Assembly: GCF_001547525.1 (NCBI RefSeq)
Contig: NZ_LNJP01000004.1
Location: forward strand, 558,001-622,000
DNA: 64,000 bases
From: Burkholderia anthina
GTDB taxonomy: Bacteria; Pseudomonadota; Gammaproteobacteria; Burkholderiales; Burkholderiaceae
Reading direction: 5' to 3'
The first letter of the stretch is position 1; every line of letters begins with the position of its first letter. The notes beneath the pieces are model-generated. The model saw only the letters and a program-made list of their open reading frames with translations, was not told the DNA's origin and ran no database searches. Shown piece after piece: positions 8,563 to 17,915 of the stretch. The position numbers were made by a program, and so were the translations under genes.

Positions 8563-10113
8563 TCAGCTTGCGGCAACCGGCGCCACGCGGCGGCTGCCGC
8601 TCGAATAGAAGCAGTAGATGCCCTTGCCGGCCGACTTCGCGTCGTACAGCGCGCTGTCGGCCTGCCGGATCAGCTCGTCGGGCGAGCCGTGCCCGTCGTC
8701 GAGCGCGATGCCGATGCTGATGCCGATGCAGACGGTCTCGCCGATCGACAGCACGTACGGCGCCGAAATCTGCCGGATGATCCGCGCGGCGAGGATCGAG
8801 CACGCGTCCATCGTCGTGTCGTCGATCGCGACGACGAACTCGTCGCCGCCGATGCGCGCCGCGAGCTCGCCGCGCGGCAACGTCTTGCCGAGCCGCTCGG
8901 CGACCTGCGTGAGCACTTCGTCGCCGGCCTGGTGGCCGAAGCGGTCGTTGATCGACTTGAAGCCGTCGAGGTCGAGATACATGACGGCGAACGCGGGGCT
9001 CGGCAGCCGCGGCCGGCGCGCGAGCAGCCGCTTGAGCTCCGCATGCAGTTCATGGCGATTCGGCAACCCCGTCAGCGCGTCGTGCCGCGCGAGGTGGCGG
9101 ATGTGCTGTTCGGTCTGGCGGCGCGCGGTGACGTCCTCGACGATGATCACCGCGTTGCCGTCCGGTACGCGGTGGCGCGTCAGTTCGAGCTGGCGCCCGT
9201 CAGCGAGCGCGATGTCGAGCGGCACGGGCTCGGCGCGGCTCAGCCACGCGGCACATTGCGCGGCGAGGCCGGCGCCGGCGGGATCGGTGGCCGCGTTCGC
9301 GCCGAGCGCGGCGACGACGGCCGGCAGCGGCGTATCGAGCATGACCTCGCGCGCCGAGCCGAACAGTTGCGCGGTGCGCCGGTTCACGACGATCACGCGG
9401 CTGTCGCCGTCGATCATGCACAGGCCGTGCGGCATGTAGGTGAGGGCGGCGTCGAAGCGCGCGACGAGTTCGGCGTTGCGCTGGCGCGCGGCGATCAGCG
9501 CGACGAGCACGCGGTAGTGGCGCTGCACGACCGTGCGCATCGCCGCGAGATAGATCGCGATCGGCGGCACCAGCAGCCACGCGCCCGGCCGAGGGGCCAG
9601 CAGCGCGCCGACGCCGATCGGCAGCACGCCGAGCACGACCTGCGTCATCGCGAGCCGCGGCAGCGCCGAATTGCGCGATGCGATCCCGCCGAACACGCCG
9701 CCCGCGACCATCACGGACAGCGTGCCGAGCTCGACGTCGGCGGCCTGTACGCAGCCCATCACGCCGAGGCCGAGCACGAAGCACGCGACGAGCGACACCG
9801 GCGCATAGCGACTCGCCCAGTATTCGGTGCGATCGTCGCCGGCGTCGCGCCGCACCGTGTAGGCCCGTACGATCGACAGGCGCGCAATGAGCAGGCCGAC
9901 GTCGACGACGAGCCACGCGAGGCACCACAGCTGCTGCAGCCGGATCAGCGCAACGGCCGCGACGAAGCCGCTCGCGAGCCCGGACAGCGCCATCGGGCGC
10001 ACGTCCTCGAACAGCGTCACGAGCATCGACGGACGCAGCGCGGCCGTCACGCGGTGGTTACCGGAGGGGGGAGTGGCGAGAACGGAGTTCAGGAGAGATG
10101 CCCTGACTGCCAT
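8563..10113 (-). CDS. Membrane PAS-GGDEF diguanylate cyclase
   Basis: A 516-residue inner-membrane protein. The start MAVRASLLNSV at 10113 is preferred over longer frames. Residues about 35-215 contain five or six hydrophobic segments; a PAS domain follows (about 225-340, with MIDGDSRVIVVNRRTAQLFG); then a GGDEF domain opening RHDALTGLPNRHEL and carrying the intact active site RIGGDEF at about 420-425 and a conserved YDAKSAGKG end. It should make cyclic di-GMP in response to a signal sensed by the membrane or PAS part. A canonical RxxD inhibitory site nine residues before GGDEF is not seen, so product inhibition may be absent. There is no EAL domain. Monocistronic by spacing. Confidence 0.92.
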   Translation of the reverse strand: MAVRASLLNSVLATPPSGNHRVTAALRPSMLVTLFEDVRPMALSGLASGFVAAVALIRLQQLWCLAWLVVDVGLLIARLSIVRAYTVRRDAGDDRTEYWASRYAPVSLVACFVLGLGVMGCVQAADVELGTLSVMVAGGVFGGIASRNSALPRLAMTQVVLGVLPIGVGALLAPRPGAWLLVPPIAIYLAAMRTVVQRHYRVLVALIAARQRNAELVARFDAALTYMPHGLCMIDGDSRVIVVNRRTAQLFGSAREVMLDTPLPAVVAALGANAATDPAGAGLAAQCAAWLSRAEPVPLDIALADGRQLELTRHRVPDGNAVIIVEDVTARRQTEQHIRHLARHDALTGLPNRHELHAELKRLLARRPRLPSPAFAVMYLDLDGFKSINDRFGHQAGDEVLTQVAERLGKTLPRGELAARIGGDEFVVAIDDTTMDACSILAARIIRQISAPYVLSIGETVCIGISIGIALDDGHGSPDELIRQADSALYDAKSAGKGIYCFYSSGSRRVAPVAAS

Positions 10114-10579
10114 GGTTGTCGACCTCGACACGATGTCTCGATGGCTGGCGGCGCCCGCACGGCACGTGGCGGAGGCCCGGCCTAGCCGGATGCGCACGAC
10201 ATTACCATGAAAAACCGGCAGTGCGGGGCAGCGGGCAGCCCCGGCGCATCGCTGCGAGCACGAGTCGTCAACCCCGGTTGCGAACGGCCCGCGGATTCGG
10301 CGGCGCGGAGGCGGCATCGTTGCGAACGGAACGATGTGCGGCTGCCACGCGGAAACTGGCGAGGCCGGCACAACGGTATCGAGCCGCACGCAAACGGCAT
10401 GCGAATCGCCCCCGCGATTGCCCGGCGCGGCCGGCTGAAACCCGTTATAAGAAATTCAATAAGTATTTCATGCGGGAAATACTATAGGCGATATATCAAA
10501 AACAATGCCAGAATGCGCGCCGCTCCGAACGCCGCGACACCCGATCGCCGTCCGAGCCGCCTCAGGAGGTTCCCCCCAA
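10114..10579. other. Intergenic region between divergent genes
   Basis: About 470 bases between the diguanylate cyclase (minus) and the first molybdenum hydroxylase operon (plus). No gene is supported. The right part is markedly AT-rich (10440-10505) and should hold the promoter of the plus-strand operon; it contains a perfect 8-base inverted repeat described separately. Confidence 0.6.
10462..10483. promoter_or_regulatory. Inverted repeat AGTATTTC-N6-GAAATACT, candidate operator
   Basis: A perfect 8-base inverted repeat with a 6-base spacer in the AT-rich stretch about 97 bases upstream of the Mo-subunit start. Its position in an otherwise GC-rich window and perfect symmetry make a regulator site for the hydroxylase operon likely. 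The regulator is unknown. Confidence 0.45.
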
Positions 10580-13456
10580 ATGAAAAACCACGGCCTGTCA
10601 CGGCGGGGTTTTCTGAAAGCCAGCGTGCTGGCGGGCGTCGCGGTGTATGTCGCGCCCATCGGCAGCCGCGCGTTCGCGGCGCTCTTCGAAGAAAAACTCC
10701 TCACCCCCGTCAAATGGGATAGCGTCACCGGCATCCCCCAATTCCGCATCGACGGAATCGCGAAGGTCACGGGCTCGAAAGTGTTTGCCCGCGACGTGCG
10801 CGCCGCCGACATGCCGCACTGGCCGCACCAGCAGTCGCACGCGCTGATCCTGCGCGTCACGCAGGCCGACCGCACGTACGAGGGCTTCGACCTGTCGCTG
10901 CTCGGCGATGAGCTGAAACCGGACCGCGTGGTCACGGCCGACGATCTCGCGCGCGACGGCGTCGCATTCCCGGCGTTCTACGGCGACGACATGCTGTTGC
11001 CGGCCGGCAAGACGCCCGCGTATCTCGGCCATGCGGTCGCGATCCTGATCTATCACGACTTCGCGCGCTTCCGCTTCGCGAAGAACGCGCTGAAGTTTCG
11101 CGACGACGTGATTCGCTACGGCGCGGTCACGGGCCCGCTCGAACGCGATCCGTGGGGCACCTTCCGCTATGTGCGCGTGGGCGGCAAGACAGCCTATGAC
11201 GACGACGTCTATTCGAGCCTGAAGGACGCGCCGATCTTCCCGAGCATGATGCGCAAGCACCTGCCGGTCTGGCCGGACGGCAAGGCGCACGGCAAGCTGG
11301 ACGAGCAGGGCATGTTCCTCGCCGGGCAGATCGGTGCCGAACTCGATCATCCGCCCGCCGAGTGGCTCGTGTTCGACCGCGAATACAACACGCAGTCGGT
11401 CGATACGGCCGCACTCGAACCGGACAACGCGAACTGCTGGTACGACGCTGCAACGCAATCGCTGCACCTCGTCGTGCCGACCCAGTCGCCGCTCGAGGTG
11501 TCGGAGAACGCGGCCGCGATGGTCGCGAAATGCCGCTTCCCGGTGAAGAAGCTGTTCGTGCATCCGTGCTACACGGTCGGCTACGGCTCGAAGGATCACT
11601 TCAACGTGCCGTTCTACGGCCTCGTCTGCGCGCTGTACGCGGACGGCCGCCCGGTGCGTTTCGCGAACGACCGCTACGAGCAGTTCCAGACCTCGTTGAA
11701 GCGTCACGCGTTCAAGATGCATTACCGGATCGCGGTCGACCGCAACACGGGCCTGCTGCAGTCGTTCAAGGGCGATTTCGAGGCGAACGGCGGCGGGCGC
11801 TCGAACTTCTCGCCGTCGGTGGCGATGGTCGGCGCCACGGCCGCGCAATCGATCTACTACTTCCCGAAGAGCGATCTCGCGGCCGTCGCGATCGCGTCGC
11901 GCGCGATCGACGCCGGTTCCGCACGCGGCTACGGCACGCTGCAGAGCATGGCCGCGACCGAGATGGCGATCGACGAGATCGCCGCGCAACTGAACATCGA
12001 CCCGATCGACTTCCGGCTGCGCAACGCGCTGCGTTCGGGGATGAAGAACACGCAGGGCGCGATTCCCGCCGGCGCGCTGCGCGTCGACGAAGTGCTCGAA
12101 CGGGCGAAGCAGCATCCGCTGTGGACGCGCCGTGCCGCGCGCAAGGCCGAGTTCGAGGCCGCGCATCCGGGCAAGCGCTACGGCGTCGGCTTCGCGTGCG
12201 TGCAGAAGGATTTCGGCACGGGCGCGGAAGCGTCGTTCGCGAAAGTCGAATTCGACGAGCACGGCAAGGTGTCGCTGCAGCATACGGCGGCCGAGATCGG
12301 CACGGGGATGTCGACGTCACAGGCCGTCGCGGTCGCGAAATGGCTCGGCCGCCCGGCGACCGACGTCCGCGTGGCGCTGACCGAATGGCCGGACCTGCCG
12401 ATCGAGACGAGCGGCGATCCGTATCTGATGTCGCAGGCCGACCAGGATCGGCTGAGCGCGAACCCGCGCTGGTCGCCGGGCTATGCATCGCCGTCGAGCG
12501 CGACGAACTCGGCGTACTACTTCACGCACAGCACGCGCGAAGCCGCGCGCGCCGTGTTCCGCTACGGGCTGTGGCCGGCCGCGATGTCGATCTGGACGCG
12601 CGGCCTCGGCGGCGGCCAGGCCGCGCCGTACACGATCCGCATCGAGGATGCGCGCTGGGTCGACGGCAAGCTGACCGCCGACGGCCTCGAGCCGCTGACG
12701 TTCGAGCAGCTCGCGAAGCAGGCGCATGCGCTCGGCCTGCCGACCGGCGCCGTCGTGCACGTGTTCAACCGCTGGCAGTGGACCGACGCCGAGTTCGAGG
12801 TGGGCGGCACGGTCGAGCGTCTGCCGATCGACGGGCTGTCGCTGCGTGTCGGCGCGCCGAAGACGGGCGACGACGGCCCGATCCCGGGCACCGCCGCCCC
12901 GGCCGGCGCGACCGCGTTGCGTGGCACGCTGCCGCCGACCGCGAACGGCTACCGCGTGCTGGACCGCAAGCGCGTGTTCATCCCGCCGACGAGCCGCAAC
13001 AACGCGGCCGTCACGTACTACACGGCGGTCGGCACGCTCGTCGAGCTGGCCGTGCACGAAGCGACCGGCAAGGTTGAACTGCTCACGCACCACTCGATCA
13101 TGGAATGCGGCAACCAGATTTCGCCGCAACTCGTGTCGGGCCAGTTGCAGGGCGGCCTCGCGATGGGCATCGGCCATGCGCTGCACGAGTACCTGCCGCT
13201 CTACGAGGACGGCCCCGGCAACGGCACGTGGAACTTCAACCGTTACCGGTTGCCGCGCGCGTCCGACGTCGCCGTCTGGACGCAAACGGGCGACGTGCTG
13301 CCGCCGCTGTCCGAGACCGATCCGCCGAAGGGTGTCGCCGAAGTGGTGATGATCCCCGTCGTCGGCGCGATCGTGAACGGCATCGCGCACGCGATCGGCC
13401 ATCGTTTCACCGACTTGCCGGTGACCCCGCAAAAGATTCAGGAGGTGCTCGCATGA
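10580..13456 (+). CDS. Xanthine dehydrogenase-family molybdopterin-binding subunit, Tat-exported
   Basis: A 958-residue large subunit of a molybdenum hydroxylase. The start ATG has a strong AGGAGGT site ending 9 bases upstream and gives a Tat signal (SRRGFLKASVLAGVAVYV), so the folded enzyme is periplasmic. Internal blocks typical of the family include the AAEIGTGMSTSQAVAVAKWLG segment and, near the C-terminus, GVAEVVMIPVVGAIVNGIAHA, which carries the active-site glutamate. It is longer than the 740-residue paralogue in the same window and ends as ATGA overlapping the 2Fe-2S gene. With that subunit and the triheme cytochrome it should oxidise an aldehyde or N-heterocycle with water as oxygen source and pass electrons to the respiratory chain. 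Substrate unknown. Confidence 0.9.
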   Translation: MKNHGLSRRGFLKASVLAGVAVYVAPIGSRAFAALFEEKLLTPVKWDSVTGIPQFRIDGIAKVTGSKVFARDVRAADMPHWPHQQSHALILRVTQADRTYEGFDLSLLGDELKPDRVVTADDLARDGVAFPAFYGDDMLLPAGKTPAYLGHAVAILIYHDFARFRFAKNALKFRDDVIRYGAVTGPLERDPWGTFRYVRVGGKTAYDDDVYSSLKDAPIFPSMMRKHLPVWPDGKAHGKLDEQGMFLAGQIGAELDHPPAEWLVFDREYNTQSVDTAALEPDNANCWYDAATQSLHLVVPTQSPLEVSENAAAMVAKCRFPVKKLFVHPCYTVGYGSKDHFNVPFYGLVCALYADGRPVRFANDRYEQFQTSLKRHAFKMHYRIAVDRNTGLLQSFKGDFEANGGGRSNFSPSVAMVGATAAQSIYYFPKSDLAAVAIASRAIDAGSARGYGTLQSMAATEMAIDEIAAQLNIDPIDFRLRNALRSGMKNTQGAIPAGALRVDEVLERAKQHPLWTRRAARKAEFEAAHPGKRYGVGFACVQKDFGTGAEASFAKVEFDEHGKVSLQHTAAEIGTGMSTSQAVAVAKWLGRPATDVRVALTEWPDLPIETSGDPYLMSQADQDRLSANPRWSPGYASPSSATNSAYYFTHSTREAARAVFRYGLWPAAMSIWTRGLGGGQAAPYTIRIEDARWVDGKLTADGLEPLTFEQLAKQAHALGLPTGAVVHVFNRWQWTDAEFEVGGTVERLPIDGLSLRVGAPKTGDDGPIPGTAAPAGATALRGTLPPTANGYRVLDRKRVFIPPTSRNNAAVTYYTAVGTLVELAVHEATGKVELLTHHSIMECGNQISPQLVSGQLQGGLAMGIGHALHEYLPLYEDGPGNGTWNFNRYRLPRASDVAVWTQTGDVLPPLSETDPPKGVAEVVMIPVVGAIVNGIAHAIGHRFTDLPVTPQKIQEVLA

Positions 13457-14151
13457 CGACCGCCCAAACCGCGGCTTCGGCCGCGAGCGCCAGCGCGGCT
13501 GCGACCGGCGCTTCCGTGCCGGCGGCGGCTTCGGCCGCCCCGGCGTCCGCTCCCGCCACGCCGGCTGCACCGGCACCGGCTGCCGTCGAACGTCCGCTCG
13601 TTCGGTTCCAGCAGAAGCCGCTGTCGGTCAGGATCAACGGCAACGCCGTCGGCCCGATGCAGGTGCCGGAAGGGCTGATGATGATCGAGTTCCTGCACGA
13701 GTACGTGGGCCTCACCGGTTCGCGGCTCGGCTGCGGGCAGGGCATCTGCCACGCGTGCGTCGTGATCGTCGACCAGCCGGACGGCACGAGCGAGGAAATG
13801 CGTACCTGCATCACCGGCGCGCACTTCTTTCATGGCCGTTCGATCCGCACGATCGAAGGCCACGCGAAGCGCAACGAGGCGGGCGAGGTCGTCGAGCTGT
13901 CGCCGATCCAGCAGAAGTTCCTCGAGCACTTCAGCTTCCAGTGCGGCTATTGCACGCCCGGCTTCGTCAACGCGGCGACCGTGCTGATCGAACGCCTGAA
14001 GCGCGAGCCGGTTGCGAAGGCCGACGTGGAACGCACGATCACCGACGCGCTCGATGCGCACCTCTGCCGCTGCACGGGCTACGTCCGCTACTACCAAGCC
14101 GTCAAGGACGTGGTGCTGACGACGCCGGGACTCGTGAAGGACGCCGCATGA
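13453..14151 (+). CDS. (2Fe-2S)-binding subunit of molybdenum hydroxylase
   Basis: A 232-residue protein. The first 50 residues are a low-complexity Ala/Pro/Ser stretch, unusual for this family (normally about 150 residues), followed by a plant-type ferredoxin fold with GCGQGICHACVV and a fourth Cys in MRTCIT, then a helical domain with the second cluster: CGYCTPGF and LCRCTGY. It carries electrons from the Mo centre to the cytochrome. The start codon overlaps the Mo-subunit stop by 4 bases and its own stop overlaps the cytochrome start, so the three are translationally coupled. No export signal is seen; it probably travels with the Tat-exported large subunit. Confidence 0.92.
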   Translation: MTTAQTAASAASASAAATGASVPAAASAAPASAPATPAAPAPAAVERPLVRFQQKPLSVRINGNAVGPMQVPEGLMMIEFLHEYVGLTGSRLGCGQGICHACVVIVDQPDGTSEEMRTCITGAHFFHGRSIRTIEGHAKRNEAGEVVELSPIQQKFLEHFSFQCGYCTPGFVNAATVLIERLKREPVAKADVERTITDALDAHLCRCTGYVRYYQAVKDVVLTTPGLVKDAA

Positions 14152-15410
14152 AACGCACTCTCGCTCATCGTGTCGCGCGGGCCGCGGGCCTGCCCGCGCT
14201 CGCCGCGGCCTGCGCGCTGCTGCTCGCCGCCTGCGGCGGCCACGACGCGCCGGCGTCGAGCGCGGCGTCCGGCGCGCCCGGCGCCGATGCGGTCGCGCGC
14301 GGCCGCTATCTCGTCAAGGCTGCCGACTGCGCAGCGTGCCACACCGCGAAGGACGGCGCGCCATTCGCCGGCGGCGCGGCGCTCGAATCTCCGTTCGGCA
14401 CGTTCTACGGCTCGAACATCACGCCCGACAAGGAACACGGAATCGGCAACTGGAGCGCGGACGACTTCTACGCCGCGCTGCACGACGGCAAGGCGCCGGG
14501 CAAGCGCCTGTATCCGTCGATGCCGTACACGTCGTACCGGCAGCTCACGCGCGCCGACGCCGATGCGATGTACGCATACCTGAAGACGGTGAAGCCGGTC
14601 GCGCAGGAAAACCGCGCGCACGACCTGAAGTTCCCGTACAACCTGCGCTTCGGCATGGTCTTCTGGGACATGCTGTTCCTGAAGGACAGCCTGCCGGATG
14701 CGTCGGCCGGGCAATCCGCCGACTGGCGGCGCGGCCGCTATCTCGCGGGCGCGCTCGGCCATTGCGCGGAATGCCACACGCCGCGCGCGTTCACGGGCCA
14801 GCTCGACGGGGCGAAGCCGTTCGCGGGGGCCGCGCTCGGCCGCGTGGCCGCGCCCGACATCACGCCGGGCGGCCTCGCCGCGCGCGGCTGGACGGGCGCC
14901 GACCTGCAGACGTTCTTCGGCGTCGGCATCGCGCCGCAAGGCTCGGCATTCGGCGAGATGTATCCGGTCGTGCACCTGAGCACGCAGTACCTGACGAAGG
15001 ACGACTTGCGCGCGCTGTCGGTGTACCTGCTCGGCGATACGCCGCCCGCGCCGCAACCGGTGAAGCCGGTGTCGGCCGATACTGCGCAGCTTGCCGCCGG
15101 CCGCTCGGTGTATCTCGCGGTCTGTGCGGGCTGTCACGGCTTCAACGGCGAAGGCAAGCCGCACGTGGCGGTGCCGATGAACGGCAACTCGACGGTGCGC
15201 CAGGACGACCCGCGCAACCTGCTGGTCGCGATGCTCGACGGCATCGACGAGCAGAAGTTCGCCGGCTTCGAGAACCTGCAGCCGATGCCGGGTTTCGCGC
15301 GCACGCTGAGCGACGACGAACTCGCGCAGCTCGCGAACTATCTGCGCGCGACGTGGGGCGGCCAGCCCGCGAGCGTCACGCCGGCCGACGTGAAGGCGAT
15401 GCGGCGATAA
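14148..15410 (+). CDS. Triheme cytochrome c, membrane-anchored electron acceptor
   Basis: A 420-residue protein with an N-terminal export signal containing a lipobox-like LLAACGG at about residues 24-30, so it may be a lipoprotein. Three haem sites are visible: CAACH near residue 62, CAECH near 205 and CAGCH near 327. The layout matches the cytochrome subunits of alcohol, gluconate and aldehyde dehydrogenases that feed electrons to ubiquinone or a terminal oxidase. It is the third gene of the Mo/2Fe-2S/cytochrome operon, start overlapping the previous stop. A similar but distinct triheme cytochrome serves the second module at 21.6-22.9 kb. Confidence 0.92.
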   Translation: MKRTLAHRVARAAGLPALAAACALLLAACGGHDAPASSAASGAPGADAVARGRYLVKAADCAACHTAKDGAPFAGGAALESPFGTFYGSNITPDKEHGIGNWSADDFYAALHDGKAPGKRLYPSMPYTSYRQLTRADADAMYAYLKTVKPVAQENRAHDLKFPYNLRFGMVFWDMLFLKDSLPDASAGQSADWRRGRYLAGALGHCAECHTPRAFTGQLDGAKPFAGAALGRVAAPDITPGGLAARGWTGADLQTFFGVGIAPQGSAFGEMYPVVHLSTQYLTKDDLRALSVYLLGDTPPAPQPVKPVSADTAQLAAGRSVYLAVCAGCHGFNGEGKPHVAVPMNGNSTVRQDDPRNLLVAMLDGIDEQKFAGFENLQPMPGFARTLSDDELAQLANYLRATWGGQPASVTPADVKAMRR

Positions 15411-15502
15411 ATCGGACGACGAAACAGGGCGTCGCGCGCGACACGGCCGAGTGCCGGCCGCGTTTGCGCGTGACGCCCCGTTCAAGCCAGTCCGGCGACG
15501 CG

Positions 15503-15661
15503 TCAGTAGCCGCCTCCGCCACTACCTCCACTGCCTCCCGAGCCGCCGTAGCGGCTCATGCCCGGTCCTTGCGACACGCCGCTGCCCGACGACGTACAGC
15601 CCGCCGACAGCACGAGCACCAGCGCCGCGATCAGCGTCGCAGCCAGCGTTGCCGATTTCAT
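15503..15661 (-). CDS. Small glycine-rich lipoprotein (52 aa)
   Basis: A 52-residue protein starting MKSATLAATLIAALVLVLS with a lipobox ending at C22 (LSAGC), followed by a short Ser/Gly tail that ends in Gly/Ser repeats and a tyrosine. An AGGAG site lies 6 bases upstream of the ATG, which makes it a convincing gene despite its size. The mature lipoprotein would be only about 30 residues, with no fold. Such Gly-rich small lipoproteins are common in Burkholderia and of unknown function. It lies downstream of, and in the same direction as, the OmpA-like lipoprotein gene. Confidence 0.7.
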   Translation of the reverse strand: MKSATLAATLIAALVLVLSAGCTSSGSGVSQGPGMSRYGGSGGSGGSGGGGY

Positions 15662-15794
15662 TGCAATCTCCTTGCAGCGCTCAGGCCACGGGAAAGGCGG
15701 TTCACGGGAACCGCGCGCCTGCGCGATGACAAGACGTTTCGGCGAAGCGTTTATTCCATGCTTTTCGCGTATCGCCGCGGCGGCGGCGCCTGGA

Positions 15795-16286
15795 TCAACG
15801 ATAGACGAGATCGGCGCGGCGGTTCTGCGCCCACGCTTCCTCGTCGTGGCCGAGCGCGACCGGTTTTTCCTTGCCGAGGCTGACCGCCTCGAGTTGCGTC
15901 GCCGGCACGCCGAGCGTTTCGAGCGCGCTCGCCACGGCCTGCGAGCGGCGCTGGCCGAGCGCGAGGTTGTATTCCGACGTGCCGCGCTCGTCGGTGTTGC
16001 CCTGGATCAGCACGCGCCGCGCGGGATGGCTGCGCAGATAGTCGGCATGCGCCTGCAGCAGCGACTGGAATTCGGGCTTCACCGAGTACTGGTCGAAATC
16101 GAAGTAGATGCTGCGCTTGGCGAGCGGGCTGTTCGGATTGTTCAGATCGTCGGCCGTCACTGTCGCGACGGCTTCGCTCGAGGGCGTCGGCGCCGCGCCG
16201 GCATTCTCGGGCGTTTTCGCCGCGTGGTGGCAACCGGCCAGCAGGACGAAAGTTGCCAGGACCGCAATTCGGTTCATTTTGCTCAT
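15795..16286 (-). CDS. OmpA-family peptidoglycan-associated lipoprotein (Pal-like)
   Basis: A 163-residue outer membrane lipoprotein. The signal MSKMNRIAVLATFVLLAGC ends in a lipobox with the acylated Cys at residue 19. The rest is an OmpA C-terminal domain: IYFDFDQYSVKPEF, then the peptidoglycan-binding region with QGNTDERGTSEYNLALGQRR, containing the conserved Asp and Arg that contact diaminopimelate, and a VSLGKEKP segment. A GGAGAA site lies 6 bases before the start. True Pal is normally next to tolB/ybgF; those genes are absent, so this is a paralogue rather than the Tol-Pal component. Confidence 0.88.
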   Translation of the reverse strand: MSKMNRIAVLATFVLLAGCHHAAKTPENAGAAPTPSSEAVATVTADDLNNPNSPLAKRSIYFDFDQYSVKPEFQSLLQAHADYLRSHPARRVLIQGNTDERGTSEYNLALGQRRSQAVASALETLGVPATQLEAVSLGKEKPVALGHDEEAWAQNRRADLVYR

Positions 16287-16703
16287 CGTTCTTCTCCAGC
16301 GGTTGACTGCGTTGAAAGCGGGGCGCGTGCCGTTCGCACGCAGCCGTCCGGCCGCCATGGCGCGAAATGTCCGGCTTCGTTGCCGCGATGCGGGTTCGTA
16401 AGCCGATGGTGCGCCAGATGGAAGAATGTTGCGACCGGAACGCCGGATCGCGGCGTCGCTGCAAACAGATTAGGAAAAATGTCACAACGCGACCAGTTTC
16501 TTCGCATTTTTTGCGCAAACGCGACAGCCGGGAGGCATTCTTGCTTCCGTCGGCGGTGCGCGGTGCGCAGCGCCTGCCACAGCGAAAACGGCCGCGCACG
16601 GGGCGCGGCCTCGTCGGTGCCGGTCATGGCGCTCGGGTGATGCGGGAAGCGCTGGCCCGATGCAGTCGGTCGGCAGCGTGACGCGGCGGTGCACGCCGCG
16701 TCG
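16287..16703. other. Intergenic region with porin terminator
   Basis: About 420 bases without a supported gene. It holds the promoter of the Pal-like lipoprotein and, at its right end, two hairpins belonging to the porin 3' end. Confidence 0.6.
16590..16610 (-). terminator. Rho-independent terminator of the porin gene
   Basis: Eight-base GC stem (GGCCGCGC/GCGCGGCC) with a 5-base loop; on the minus strand it is followed by GTTTTC. It lies about 95 bases after the porin stop. A second 9-base hairpin without T tract (16680-16702) sits immediately after the stop. Confidence 0.55.
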
Positions 16704-17915
16704 TCAAAACTTGTGCCGCAGCCCCAGCGCGACGACGGCCTGGTTGCTGTTCGCGGAAGGCGTCAAGGTCCAGACCGTCGCGTTGAACGCGGGGTTGCCG
16801 TTGCCGCCGCTCACGCGCTGATAGGTGCCTTCGAGATACGCATCCGTGCGCTTGGACAGCGCATAGTCGGCCTGCGCGACGACCTGGTTCCATTTCGGGC
16901 GCGTCTGGCCCGTGCGCGTATCGAAGCGGCCCATCGTGTACGTGTACGCGGCGGCGACGGTCAACGCCCGCGTGACGAAGTAGCGTCCGTCGATCGAAAA
17001 ATTGTCGAACACCAGCGATTCGCCTTTCAGCGGGGCGATGTTGCCGCCCTGGAGCACGCCCGTCACGCCGTCGGTGGCTGAATGCGACCACGCGACGCCG
17101 ACCGAGTGCGGCCCGAACGCATAACGGCCCGCCATCGCCCAGATCTGCTGGTTGCCGCCCGTGACCGTCGCCGAGCCGTCGACGGTGCTCAGTGCGCCGT
17201 CAGGGTTCGGTGCGTTGCGGTCGCGGCTGATCTTCAGGTAGCCGGCGCCGAGCTTCAGCGGCCCGTTCGCATACGACACGCCCGTGCTCCACACCGCGTT
17301 GTTGGAGAACTGGCCGGCCGTGTTCGAGAAACCGATCATCGCGCCGAACCTCAACCCGCGAACCGTCGGGCTCGTGTACTTCACCGCGTTGTTGACGCGC
17401 AGGTTGCGGTTCGAATCGTCGTTGTCGTACGGGTGGACCGCGAGGTTGCCGCCCCAGCCGGGGCCGGCCGCGCCGAGCGGCGTCACGAAATCGAGGATCA
17501 GGTCGTACTGGCGGCCGAAGGACAGCGTGCCGGCCGTCTCCGAACCCACGCCGATCCACGCCTGGCGGCCGAACAGGTCGACGCCTTTCTGCGACAGCTT
17601 GCCGGTGGTGCCGGAGAAGCCGTTCTCGAGCGTGAAGACCGCGGCCATCCCGCCGCCGAGATCCTCGCGGCCGTGCAGCCCCCAGCGCGACGCGTTCAGC
17701 GCGCCGCTCGTCATCGCGACGCTGCCGCCGCCGGGCGAGCCGGCGCCGCGCGTGCGCTGGTTGCTCGAGTAGGTGATCGACGTGTCGATCAGGCCGTACA
17801 GCGTCACGCTGCTCTGGGCAAGCGCGACATCCGGCACGAAGCCGGTCAGGCAGGCGGCAATGACGGTCCCCGCGATGCGCGCGCCGGCATGCGGGTTCAT
17901 TGTGCAGGAATGCAT
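16704..17915 (-). CDS. Gram-negative porin (Burkholderia OmpC-like)
   Basis: A porin of about 403 residues with a signal peptide and the mature start AQSSVTLYGLIDTSITYSSN, the standard opening of beta-proteobacterial trimeric porins. The body alternates short beta-strands and turns, contains the SRWGLHGREDLGGGMAAVF segment and LSFGRQYD, and ends in RHKF, the C-terminal aromatic residue needed for BAM-dependent assembly. It lets small hydrophilic solutes cross the outer membrane. Start is uncertain: ATG at 17915 or at 17900; neither has a clear ribosome binding site. Monocistronic, with a terminator downstream. Confidence 0.92.
   Translation of the reverse strand: MHSCTMNPHAGARIAGTVIAACLTGFVPDVALAQSSVTLYGLIDTSITYSSNQRTRGAGSPGGGSVAMTSGALNASRWGLHGREDLGGGMAAVFTLENGFSGTTGKLSQKGVDLFGRQAWIGVGSETAGTLSFGRQYDLILDFVTPLGAAGPGWGGNLAVHPYDNDDSNRNLRVNNAVKYTSPTVRGLRFGAMIGFSNTAGQFSNNAVWSTGVSYANGPLKLGAGYLKISRDRNAPNPDGALSTVDGSATVTGGNQQIWAMAGRYAFGPHSVGVAWSHSATDGVTGVLQGGNIAPLKGESLVFDNFSIDGRYFVTRALTVAAAYTYTMGRFDTRTGQTRPKWNQVVAQADYALSKRTDAYLEGTYQRVSGGNGNPAFNATVWTLTPSANSNQAVVALGLRHKF

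Noticed and set aside
8401-10185. 594-residue plus-strand frame opposite the GGDEF gene
   Set aside because: Arg/Asp/Ala/His-rich low-information sequence; the minus-strand frame has PAS and GGDEF motifs.
11362-13077. 571-residue frame inside the Mo-subunit gene in another reading frame
   Set aside because: The in-frame Mo subunit has a Tat signal, ribosome site and catalytic motifs; this alternative has none.
13453-13600. Ala/Pro-rich leader of the first 2Fe-2S subunit as a possible signal peptide
   Set aside because: It lacks a basic start followed by a continuous hydrophobic core; more likely a flexible extension.
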